Below the pieces are notes generated by a model. It did not search any database and had not been told where the DNA came from. It was given only the letters and a program-made list of their open reading frames with translations. DNA of 64,000 bases, from contig CAZTYH010000004.1 in the NCBI GenBank assembly GCA_964617565.1, positions 4,144 to 68,143 on the forward strand, written 5' to 3'. Positions 57,177 to 64,000 of the stretch are shown piece after piece (within the stretch, counting starts at the first letter, position 1; every line of letters begins with the position of its first letter). Made by a program: the position numbers and the translations under genes. The DNA comes from JAKJGV01 sp964617565. Its GTDB lineage: Bacteria > Verrucomicrobiota > Kiritimatiellia > CAIQIC01 > JAGNIJ01.

Positions 57177-58412
57177 ATGACCTGCCTTGAAAAAGAAACC
57201 TGTTCGGATGGCTTTCTGCTGTGCCTGCTGGAGACATGGCAGGATCGCGCACAGGGAGCCATCGCATTTCAGGGGAAACTGTTCGACGGCGGGCGCGAAA
57301 CGGCATCGGTCCGCCATGCCGGCAAACCCGGCGACGCGGGCCCCCCGGTGGCGCAGCTCCTGAAACTGCTCTACCACGTCATCCGACCACCGCACGTGCT
57401 GGCCGTTTACGGCCTGGGATGGATGGAATTGATCCAGAAATCGAAACCCGAAATTCTGCCCCGTCTTCGCATCCTCGATCTCTACTCGACGGCAATCGCG
57501 CTCTCGAACGAGCTGCGTCCGCGTTCTTCCACCGCCGATATCGCGCGGGTATACGGTGTGGGACACCAGGAAGGAGAATCGCTTTTCTTCTCCTCGACAG
57601 TGGAGCACATCTTGTGGGCCGTAGTCTCGCGGGCGAGCGAGCGAGGCATGAATTGGCCGCAATTGCTTTCCGCTGCGGATGCCGCGCGGAAACAGGCGGA
57701 CTTCACTCATTGCGCGTTCGATGAAAATACGCTGGACTCGCTTCCCGAAAGGCCCGGCGTCTATGCCATGTACGACGCACAGGGATCCATTTTGTATATC
57801 GGGAAATCTGCCTGCCTCAAGCGCAGGCTCGGCGAATATTTCCAGCCGACCGCGGAACTTCCTCCAAAACTGGCGGCCATCCGTCAGCGCATTCATCATT
57901 TTGACTTCACCCTCGTCGGCTCTGAACTGGAAGCCTTGTTGCTGGAGCATCGGTTGATCGGCGAGCATTCTCCCATCCTGAATGTTCAGACCCGCGTGGC
58001 CGAAGGCCGGAGCCGCTATGCAGCGCCGTTTCTACCGGTCGCGCTGATCGAGCGGTCCGCCAAGCCGGGCCACGCAAGCATATTCTTCTTCGGCGGCCCC
58101 GGGCATGCATTGCAAATCACTTTTAAGCCGGGCGGCAAGCCGCCCGCCTCACTGGCCGGCATTATCAGGCACTTCATAACCGGTGAAAAGAGCCCGAAAG
58201 CGAATCGCGCGCTGCGCGACTGGGGAACCGAAGGGCAGGAAATCTGTCGGCGCTACTTCATGCGGCACAGGGACCGGCTGCATTGGATGGAACTTCCGGC
58301 ATCCCCCCTCGATTCCACATGGATCAGGCGGCTTATGACTATCGCGCGGAGCCTGCTCAACGAGCCGCCACCGCCCGGTGAATACCGGGACATCATTTCG
58401 AATCAGTCCTGA
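57177..58412 (+). CDS. degenerate DnaQ-like exonuclease fused to a GIY-YIG nuclease domain
   Basis: A ~411-residue protein. Residues ~190-280 are a GIY-YIG/UvrC-N domain: PGVYAMYDAQGSILYIGKSA, Arg in LKRRLGEYF, Glu in SELEALLLEHRLIGEHSP and the final Asn in ILN, all catalytic positions present. Residues 1-170 follow the outline of the DnaQ exonuclease part of DnaQ-UvrC fusions (ILDLYSTAIAL, SSTADIARVYGV, STVEHILWAVVSRA) but the acidic DEDD residues are not where expected. It may act as a Cho-like repair nuclease. Start ATG 57177 is uncertain (GTG 57141 also possible; no SD). Confidence 0.78.
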   Translation: MTCLEKETCSDGFLLCLLETWQDRAQGAIAFQGKLFDGGRETASVRHAGKPGDAGPPVAQLLKLLYHVIRPPHVLAVYGLGWMELIQKSKPEILPRLRILDLYSTAIALSNELRPRSSTADIARVYGVGHQEGESLFFSSTVEHILWAVVSRASERGMNWPQLLSAADAARKQADFTHCAFDENTLDSLPERPGVYAMYDAQGSILYIGKSACLKRRLGEYFQPTAELPPKLAAIRQRIHHFDFTLVGSELEALLLEHRLIGEHSPILNVQTRVAEGRSRYAAPFLPVALIERSAKPGHASIFFFGGPGHALQITFKPGGKPPASLAGIIRHFITGEKSPKANRALRDWGTEGQEICRRYFMRHRDRLHWMELPASPLDSTWIRRLMTIARSLLNEPPPPGEYRDIISNQS

Positions 58413-59137
58413 ACACGTTCAAGCAGGTACTGAACCTGCACTTCCTTGTTCAGCGGAATGATCCATCGGCGATAGATTTCGCGCACAGCTTCCGGATTGA
58501 TCTTATGGCCGCAGGACGATCCCTCAAACTCCGCGGCGTAGGTAACTGTTTTTCTGTACACGCGATCGAGGACCTTCTGCTCGACTCCCGCATCCGTGAT
58601 CGCATCCATCAACGCCGCGGCATCTCCTCGCCACACCAGGGGCCAAAGCTGTTCCCTCTGCAAGCGGTATTTGCTTTCCGCGACAAACTTCCCGTAATGA
58701 ATGCGCTTGGACAGATTCTGCAGATTGGCCACATCACAAACAGAACTCGAGCCCCACTGTCGGTCATCGCCCGGCTCGCAGACAAATGGGATGATTTCGC
58801 CTTCGTACGCCTCGCGAATCCGCGCGTTAATATTTATCCCGTTCGGCTGCAATGGATTTTCGTAATCGAGGTCGGGAAGAATCGGCTGTGGCAGATCATG
58901 AAAAAAAGGATGCTCGTCCGGGCTGGTATAGCGCCGCACCTTGGCATGAGATTTTTCGCTCTCGTGCAGAAGAAAGCCCACAAGACTTTCTCCTTCCAGC
59001 TCACGCCAGATTTCACCGCGCCGGTAGATGGCCCTATTCTGGCGAAACTGCGCCCGTTCGATCAGCCCGAATATAATGGTCTCCTCAAGGCGTGTCAGCA
59101 CACTGCGAATGCTATCCAGCGAAAGTTGGTCGCTCAT
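58403..59137 (-). CDS. chorismate mutase, eukaryotic (fungal/plant) AroQ type
   Basis: A 244-residue all-helical protein that aligns along its whole length with yeast Aro7: SIRSVLTRLEETIIFGLIER, the YTSPDEHPFF loop, NLSKRIHYGKFVAESKY and the C-terminal IPLNKEVQVQYLLERVQD. It converts chorismate to prephenate. By alignment Arg11, Arg and Lys of the KRIHYGKFVAESK helix match yeast Arg16, Arg157 and Lys168. Yeast Glu246 and Thr242 are replaced by Gln234 and Asn230. ATG 59137 has CGGAG upstream; it lies 22 nt after the PHP gene. Confidence 0.93.
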   Translation of the reverse strand: MSDQLSLDSIRSVLTRLEETIIFGLIERAQFRQNRAIYRRGEIWRELEGESLVGFLLHESEKSHAKVRRYTSPDEHPFFHDLPQPILPDLDYENPLQPNGININARIREAYEGEIIPFVCEPGDDRQWGSSSVCDVANLQNLSKRIHYGKFVAESKYRLQREQLWPLVWRGDAAALMDAITDAGVEQKVLDRVYRKTVTYAAEFEGSSCGHKINPEAVREIYRRWIIPLNKEVQVQYLLERVQD

Positions 59138-59159
59138 ACTCGACTCCGCCTGCCGGCTT

Positions 59160-59999
59160 TCAATCCGACCGCCGCGCTTCCAACGCCGGCACGATCTCGT
59201 CTGGCACGGAGAGGTTGCCGAAACCTTTCCCCATGCGGATGTCCGGCGCCAGCGCGCCATGAAAATCCGATCCGCCCGTCGCAACCAGGCCCAGATCGCG
59301 CGCCATGGACCCGTACAACTCAACCATTTCGGCCGAATGCTCGCTGTAATAAACCTCAATTCCCGCCAATCCCGTGTCCTTCAACCCCGCGAGCAACTTG
59401 CGTGTTTCAGCTGCGGACAAACCCAGGGTAAACGGGTGCGCGATCACGGGCACCCCCCCTGCAGAAACAATAAGCTGCACTGCGTCCTCGGGCGTCAAAC
59501 GCCTGCGATCCACATAGGCGGCCTTACCCTTGCCGAGATACTTGTCGAACGCTTCGTTCTTGTCGGACACATAACCGCGCGCGAGCAGCGCCTGGGCAAA
59601 ATGGGGCCGGCCCACGACATCTTCGCCCGCATACGCCTTGATCTCATCCCACGATATCTCGAATCCAAGTTTCTGCAATTTATCGAGTATCTGCGCGTTC
59701 CGCATTTCTCGGCCTTCGCGAATCCATCGCAGACGTTCCTCCAGCGTATCGCTCTCCGGCTTGATGAAATAGCCCAGCATGTGCATCGTTCCAGGTTTGA
59801 AATCCGCGCTGATTTCGACGCCCGTGATCGCCCGCACCGGACCTTCCTTGGCCGCAGCCACAAAACGGGCAAGACCGCCGGTAGTGTCGTGATCGGTAAG
59901 TGCAATCGCACTCAGACCAGTCTTTTGCGCTTCAACAAGGAGTTCCTCCGGCGTTAACGATCCGTCGGAAAAAGTGGAATGCATATGCAGATCTATCAT
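59160..59999 (-). CDS. PHP domain phosphoesterase
   Basis: A 279-residue metal-dependent phosphoesterase of the PHP family, similar to the 3',5'-nucleotide bisphosphate phosphatase / RNase AM group. Metal ligands are visible: DLHMHSTFSDG, ALTDHDTTGG, the Glu in TGVEISAD, His in VIAHPFT and GGSDFHG. It overlaps the LacI-family regulator by 4 nt (ATGA) and is followed by the chorismate mutase, so the three are one operon. Whether it acts on oligoribonucleotides or pAp is not decided. Confidence 0.9.
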   Translation of the reverse strand: MIDLHMHSTFSDGSLTPEELLVEAQKTGLSAIALTDHDTTGGLARFVAAAKEGPVRAITGVEISADFKPGTMHMLGYFIKPESDTLEERLRWIREGREMRNAQILDKLQKLGFEISWDEIKAYAGEDVVGRPHFAQALLARGYVSDKNEAFDKYLGKGKAAYVDRRRLTPEDAVQLIVSAGGVPVIAHPFTLGLSAAETRKLLAGLKDTGLAGIEVYYSEHSAEMVELYGSMARDLGLVATGGSDFHGALAPDIRMGKGFGNLSVPDEIVPALEARRSD

Positions 60000-61066
60000 G
60001 TACGTCCCCTGGGCGCCGGGGCCGGGCCTGTCGAACCCCGTTCAATCAACTCGGTCTCAATATACAATGTTTGCGGCGAGGTAGACGGATTGGCGCCGGA
60101 CAAAATGCGGATAAGCAGATCACAGGCACTGTGTCCAAGCTTATGCGGGAACTGTCGCACGGCCGTGATCGGCGGCGCCCCCTGCTCCATCTCCGGGTTG
60201 TCGTCGAAGGACACCAGGCTCACCTGTTGAGGGATGGAAATTTCCATGGCGTGCAGCGCATCGGCCGCGCCGACAGCCATATCCGCATTCAACGCGAATA
60301 TCGCCGTCACATCCGGTTTCCTCTGCATCAGTTGCTGGACTTGCCGATAAGCCATCATGCGATCGTATTGCGCAGGAAGGACCAAGCTGTCGTCCCTCTT
60401 GATTTTAGCCCGCGCCAACGCCTCGAAGTATCCTTCCAGACGTTCCTGCGATTCCACATGCGTTTCGTCAAATGTCAGCACCGCGATTCGCTTGTGTCCC
60501 TGCGAAATCATGCGCGATACCGCTTCGCATGAACTCCCCCTGTTGGGAATGGCCACGCGATTCACCTTTTCGCCGCAACCGCTTTCGCCCATCACCACCA
60601 GCGGCACTCCATCAGAAGCCAGCTTCACCGGATAGGTATCAAAGCTCATGGGCGCTACAAGCAACAGCCCTTCAACCAACTTGCCCTTCACCATATCCAT
60701 ACACTTATCGAACGGAGCAATTCGCTTCGACGCCGAATTATGCAGGAGGACGTCATAGCCCGCCTCCTCGGCACACTCGAGAACCCCTTGGAACAGATCC
60801 TTGAAGTATAGAGAGATGAACATGTACTCGAGTGGAATGACGACGCCGATGAGGCGTGTTTTACCCGTGAAAAAACGCTTGGCAAGGGCGTTGGGCCGAA
60901 ACCCGAGCTTGCGAACGGCTTGCTGAACGCGTTTCCGGGCATCTTCACTGACGTAGGGATGATTGTTCAGCACCCTGGAAACGGTCATCTTGGAAAGACC
61001 GGTCGCATCCGCGATGTCCTTCGTGGTGACGGCTTGTCCTGTTTTCCCAGTCCGCCTGCTCTTCAT
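59996..61066 (-). CDS. LacI family transcriptional regulator
   Basis: A 356-residue regulator: helix-turn-helix TTKDIADATGLSKMTVSRVL (15-34) with the minor-groove hinge NALAKRFFTGKT, then a periplasmic-binding-protein-like ligand domain (LIGVVIPLEYMFISLYFKDL ... VSFDDNPEMEQGAPPITAVR). The ligand is probably a sugar or sugar-like molecule. It is the first gene of an operon with the PHP phosphoesterase and chorismate mutase, an unexpected pairing for a LacI protein. No operator close to its own start was found; the palindrome at 11428 is one candidate site elsewhere. Confidence 0.93.
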   Translation of the reverse strand: MKSRRTGKTGQAVTTKDIADATGLSKMTVSRVLNNHPYVSEDARKRVQQAVRKLGFRPNALAKRFFTGKTRLIGVVIPLEYMFISLYFKDLFQGVLECAEEAGYDVLLHNSASKRIAPFDKCMDMVKGKLVEGLLLVAPMSFDTYPVKLASDGVPLVVMGESGCGEKVNRVAIPNRGSSCEAVSRMISQGHKRIAVLTFDETHVESQERLEGYFEALARAKIKRDDSLVLPAQYDRMMAYRQVQQLMQRKPDVTAIFALNADMAVGAADALHAMEISIPQQVSLVSFDDNPEMEQGAPPITAVRQFPHKLGHSACDLLIRILSGANPSTSPQTLYIETELIERGSTGPAPAPRGRT

Positions 61067-61156
61067 GTTTACGCGGGTCCTTACTGAATTGCCGATATGT
61101 TACAGGAAACAGACCCTCATTTCAATCGCTGTAATAAACAAGGTGAGATATGTGAA

Positions 61157-63142
61157 TCATAACAACGCCGCGGCTATCTCCAGAGCCGCCTCCGCGACAA
61201 AGCCGAACTTCTCGGCAAGCACCTTGTGAGGCGCCGAAGCCCCGAAGCGATCGAGGGAAACAACACGCCCTTCAGTTCCCGCATACTTGTCCCACCCCTT
61301 GGAACAACCGGCTTCGAGTATAATTCGCTTGCGGCAGGCAGCGGGCAGCACCGCTTCGCGCACATCCGGCGACTGCTTCTCAAAAAGCTCCCACGAAGGC
61401 ATACTCACCACGCGAACCCGCTTGCCGCGCTCCGCAAGTTTGTGACCGGCATCGAGCGCAACGGATACTTCGGAGCCGGTGCCGATCAGTATAACCTCCG
61501 GCTCGCCCGAACCACTTTCCCACAACACGTACGCACCCTGCGCAAGATTCCGGGCAGGGGCGAGTTTTGTTCGATCAAGCACCGGCACGCCCTGCCGCGT
61601 CAGAACCAACGCGGTAGGTCCATGCGTATTCCTGAGGGCAACCATCCACGCTTCCGCCGTCTCCGTCGCATCCGCAGGCCGTATGACGGTCAGATTCGGA
61701 ATCGCGCGCAATCCTGCGAGTTGCTCCACCGGCTGGTGCGTCGGCCCGTCTTCGCCGAGAAAAATGCTGTCGTGCGTGAAAATATAGATCACCGGTATTT
61801 CCATCATCGCGGCAAGCCGGATGGACGGCTTGAAGTAATCCGAGAACACGAGAAATGTTGCGCCATATATGCGCCAACCGCCATGCAAAGCCATGCCGTT
61901 CATGATGGCGCCCATGCCATGCTCACGAACCCCAAAGTGCAGATTTCGTCCAAGGAACGAGTGCGGACCGACGGAAGGATACTTCTTGAGCATCGTGTTA
62001 TTGCTCGGCGCGAGATCGGCTGATCCGCCCACCAACTGCGGCAGGTATTCGGCCAGTTTCTGCAATGTCGCCCCGGACGCCTGCCGGGTCGCTAACGGTT
62101 TCGCCGAATCAAACTCCGGAATGCTGGCCTCAATTTTGCCGGCGAGGCCGATTTCAAAATGTTTCCGGTACTCGTCGGCAAGATCCGAATGCTGCTTCGC
62201 ATAAGCCGCAAACAACTTGTTCCAGCTTTCCTCCGCCTCCGCCATTTCATCCAGACGCGCGGCAAAGGCATCCCGCACCTCGTCCGGAACATGAAACGAT
62301 TCGCCTTCCGGCATGCCGAGCGCCTTCTTCGTCGCCTTAACCTCTTCTTCACCGAGGGGCGAACCGTGGCTCTCCTCGGAATCCTGCTTGCCGGGACTTC
62401 CGAAGCCGATGTGCGTGTGACCGATGATCAGCGTGGGACGCTTCTTTTCCGCCCTCGCAGCAGTCAGGGCTTCGTCAATTGCCGCAAAATCGTGGCCGTC
62501 CACCTCGAGCACATTCCAATGATATCCCTCGAATCGCTTGCGGACATCATCACTGTAGGCAAGATCCGTAGGGCCTTCGATAGTGATCCTGTTGCTGTCG
62601 TAGAAGACGATCAGCTTGCGCAACCCCAGGTGTCCTGCCAGCGAGAACGCTTCATGGGACACGCCCTCCATCAAGTCGCCGTCGCCCGCAATAACATAGG
62701 TATAATGATCAACAACCGGAAACCCATCGCGATTGAACTTGGCCGCCAGCATCTCTTCCGCAAGCGCCATGCCCACCGCGTTGCCGCAGCCTTGCCCGAG
62801 TGGACCCGTCGTGGTCTCGACGCCCGGCGTAAGGCCATGCTCCGGATGCCCGGGGGTACGGCTGCCCCACTGCCTGAAACTCTGCAAATCCTCCATCGCG
62901 AGATCATAGCCGGACAAATGAAGCAGGCTGTAGAGGAGCATTGATCCGTGACCTGCTGATTGAACATAACGGTCGCGATCATGCCATTGTGGATTGCGTG
63001 GATTATGCTTGAGATGTTTCAGAAAAAGAACGGTTGCGAAATCGGCGGTCCCCATCGGCATGCCCGGATGCCCCGAATTCGCCCGTTGCACTCCATCCAT
63101 TGCCAATCCACGTATCGTGTTTGCAATCAGCTTCAGATCCAT
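61157..63142 (-). CDS. tkt: transketolase
   Basis: Transketolase moves two-carbon units in the pentose phosphate pathway. The 661-residue product has the family start (LIANTIRGLAMDGVQRANSG HPGMPMG), the TPP motif AGDGDLMEGVSHEA, the middle domain GEDGPTHQPVEQLAGLRAIP and the C-terminal domain. AGGAG lies 7 nt before the ATG. It stands 90 nt after the LacI gene start region on the same strand and reads toward it. Confidence 0.97.
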   Translation of the reverse strand: MDLKLIANTIRGLAMDGVQRANSGHPGMPMGTADFATVLFLKHLKHNPRNPQWHDRDRYVQSAGHGSMLLYSLLHLSGYDLAMEDLQSFRQWGSRTPGHPEHGLTPGVETTTGPLGQGCGNAVGMALAEEMLAAKFNRDGFPVVDHYTYVIAGDGDLMEGVSHEAFSLAGHLGLRKLIVFYDSNRITIEGPTDLAYSDDVRKRFEGYHWNVLEVDGHDFAAIDEALTAARAEKKRPTLIIGHTHIGFGSPGKQDSEESHGSPLGEEEVKATKKALGMPEGESFHVPDEVRDAFAARLDEMAEAEESWNKLFAAYAKQHSDLADEYRKHFEIGLAGKIEASIPEFDSAKPLATRQASGATLQKLAEYLPQLVGGSADLAPSNNTMLKKYPSVGPHSFLGRNLHFGVREHGMGAIMNGMALHGGWRIYGATFLVFSDYFKPSIRLAAMMEIPVIYIFTHDSIFLGEDGPTHQPVEQLAGLRAIPNLTVIRPADATETAEAWMVALRNTHGPTALVLTRQGVPVLDRTKLAPARNLAQGAYVLWESGSGEPEVILIGTGSEVSVALDAGHKLAERGKRVRVVSMPSWELFEKQSPDVREAVLPAACRKRIILEAGCSKGWDKYAGTEGRVVSLDRFGASAPHKVLAEKFGFVAEAALEIAAALL

Positions 63143-63204
63143 TTTTCAACTCCTGGGAAAATCAAAACAGAGCTCCACTATACAGGAAAAGACGGGAATT
63201 ACCA

Positions 63205-63246
63205 GAGGACAGAAGCCTGAGGGCAGAGGGCAGAAGTCAGAGGGCA
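63205..63246. repeat. GAGGGCA heptad array between tkt and the next gene
   Basis: Six 7-nt units: GAGGACA, GAAGCCT, GAGGGCA, GAGGGCA, GAAGTCA, GAGGGCA (63205-63246). It ends 16 nt after the stop of the secreted protein gene at 63263, seen from that gene. Confidence 0.85.
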
Positions 63247-63262
63247 GAACGTTGCCCGGCTT

Positions 63263-63859
63263 CTACTCATAAATAATGTCATCGAGATAGAAGACCACCG
63301 GTCTTGGCTGGCCTTTGACGGAAAAGGAAAAACCGGTGACGATTCTCGAAAGGTTCTTGCCTTCCAACGGGATGGAATATTGTTTCCAATATTTGCTGAG
63401 CCGGACAATACCAAGGTTCACGCTCGTGCTGTCGAAGAACTTCTTGTCTTTGCCCAGGACACCCATGCTGAACTCGACCGTTTCGCCGCCTTTTTGACCT
63501 CGAGCCCAGAAGCTGATGCGTCGCGATCCTGTGAGATCCAAGCCCCCTTCTTCTTCGCCCCAGTTGCCGGCGGGATTTTGCCAGACAACACCAGCCCAGC
63601 TATTCGGATCATGGAATGTTACTTTCATGCAGCAGGGGCCGTGATACGGCAATTCGTCCGAGCAAGTGTCCACTTCCAGCGCGTCAACGCTGCCCATCCA
63701 TCCGGACGGCGCAAAATCATATCCTGCCTGGGGAGTTCCCCGGTCGCTGAAGACATAAAAAGGGAGCTTCATCTTCGGCACTACAATCGGATTTTGCGCA
63801 GGAACGTTCCCGCACATCCCCACAAAAAAAAGGCCAATAATGATGGATTTATGTTTCAT
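63263..63859 (-). CDS. secreted beta-sandwich protein of the FYLDDI family
   Basis: A 198-residue exported protein: signal peptide (SIIIGLFFVGMCGNVPAQN), then a single domain with YDFAPSGWMGSVDALEVDTC, AGVVWQNPAGNWGEEEGG, RRISFWARGQKGGETVEFSM and the end VVFYLDDIIYE. It matches the C-terminal domain of the protein at 46814 and the cut gene at 63947. The strand pattern and the buried Trp residues suggest a jelly-roll, perhaps sugar-binding. GAGGGGG precedes the ATG. Confidence 0.82.
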   Translation of the reverse strand: MKHKSIIIGLFFVGMCGNVPAQNPIVVPKMKLPFYVFSDRGTPQAGYDFAPSGWMGSVDALEVDTCSDELPYHGPCCMKVTFHDPNSWAGVVWQNPAGNWGEEEGGLDLTGSRRISFWARGQKGGETVEFSMGVLGKDKKFFDSTSVNLGIVRLSKYWKQYSIPLEGKNLSRIVTGFSFSVKGQPRPVVFYLDDIIYE

Positions 63860-63890
63860 ATTTCCCCCTCACACGGCGCCTCTTTCGCAA

Positions 63891-63922
63891 ACGCCCCACG
63901 CGGGCATACCGCTGTGGGGCGT
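63891..63922 (-). terminator. hairpin between the two tandem secreted protein genes
   Basis: ACGCCCCA (63891-63898) and TGGGGCGT (63915-63922) form an 8-bp stem, 25 nt after the stop of the right-hand gene on the minus strand. The T run after it is short (TTTG). Confidence 0.5.
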
Positions 63923-63946
63923 ATGCAATCATCAGCCGAAAACCTC

Positions 63947-64000
63947 TTATTCGTAAACGATGTCGTCGAGGTAGAAGATTACCGGTTCGCTCCGTCCCTT
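63947..64000 (-). CDS. C-terminal end of a third FYLDDI-family protein
   Basis: The last 17 codons before a TAA (63949-63947) read KGRSEPVIFYLDDIVYE, almost identical to the ends of the proteins at 63263 and 46814. The gene continues beyond the right edge. With 63263 it forms a tandem pair. Confidence 0.8.
   Translation of the reverse strand, partial: KGRSEPVIFYLDDIVYE

Overview
The window is a 64 kb scaffold piece of a GC-rich (by eye close to 60 percent) bacterial genome, almost certainly a metagenome-assembled or draft genome: five runs of exactly 100 N mark joins of unknown length, and one join has the same 55 bp on both sides. Gene content points to the Planctomycetota-Verrucomicrobiota-Chlamydiota (PVC) superphylum, perhaps Kiritimatiellota or a relative. 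The best marker is a 50-residue basic protein at 17618-17770 that resembles the PVC 'small basic protein' family. A fungal/plant-type chorismate mutase, many secreted beta-sandwich proteins, Hanks kinases and a giant MBG/malectin surface protein fit that lifestyle. The phylum is an inference.

Layout. 1-7 kb (minus strand): gatB-gatA-gatC, mgtE, a Nudix hydrolase, folC, accD, comF, a CPBP protease. 8-11 kb (plus): a Hanks-type kinase coupled to a LysM/L,D-transpeptidase, then accA. 11-17 kb (minus): a small secreted protein, HU-hisS-aspS, proS plus a small membrane protein. 17-25.6 kb: a deoxyribosyltransferase-like gene (plus), the PVC basic protein, nrdR with an unknown partner, a lysine-rich micro-ORF, then the operon prfB (programmed +1 frameshift)-trpC-trpF-trpB-yicC-gmk-coaC. 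25.7-30.7 kb: the giant surface protein. 30.8-38 kb: secA-lnt and lhgO-kamA. 38-43 kb: a second kinase, an azoreductase-like flavoprotein, two paralogous secreted proteins around a large degenerate two-component-like protein. 43-48 kb: recG and pyrE across a gap, a coiled-coil protein, a zinc-ribbon/membrane/beta-sandwich protein. 48-52 kb: a membrane-anchored receiver domain, then TPP riboswitch-thiC-thiDE. 52-58 kb: accessory genes (SDR, lipoprotein, GT-C transferase, methyltransferase, surface protein, DnaQ-like/GIY-YIG protein). 58-64 kb: LacI regulator-PHP phosphoesterase-chorismate mutase, transketolase, and two tandem secreted paralogs, the last cut by the window edge.

Most of the window is housekeeping: translation (GatCAB with an AspRS that carries the non-discriminating signature, so Asp/Asn decoding is probably by transamidation), fatty-acid synthesis (AccA, AccD), tryptophan, thiamine and folate synthesis, secretion (SecA, Lnt) and DNA repair (RecG).

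The unexpected signal is in the spacers. Several unrelated sequences occur as short tandem arrays with an exact period of 7 nt (units like GAACATT, GRGATTG, GTTATTR, GRTTTCA, GAGGGCA) or 8 nt (TCCANNNN / TGGAGTNN), often as inverted pairs. They resemble the heptameric STRR repeats of cyanobacteria. In six genes (gatA, folC, trpC, kamA, lhgO and the coiled-coil gene) the stop codon itself lies inside an array; three of those proteins end in Glu-His-stop from the same GAACATTGA. A second dispersed element, the 19-bp inverted repeat TTTTCCAATGCCTGGAAAA, sits inside lhgO, twice inside trpF and in front of pyrE. No tRNA, rRNA, CRISPR array, IS element or phage gene was recognised.
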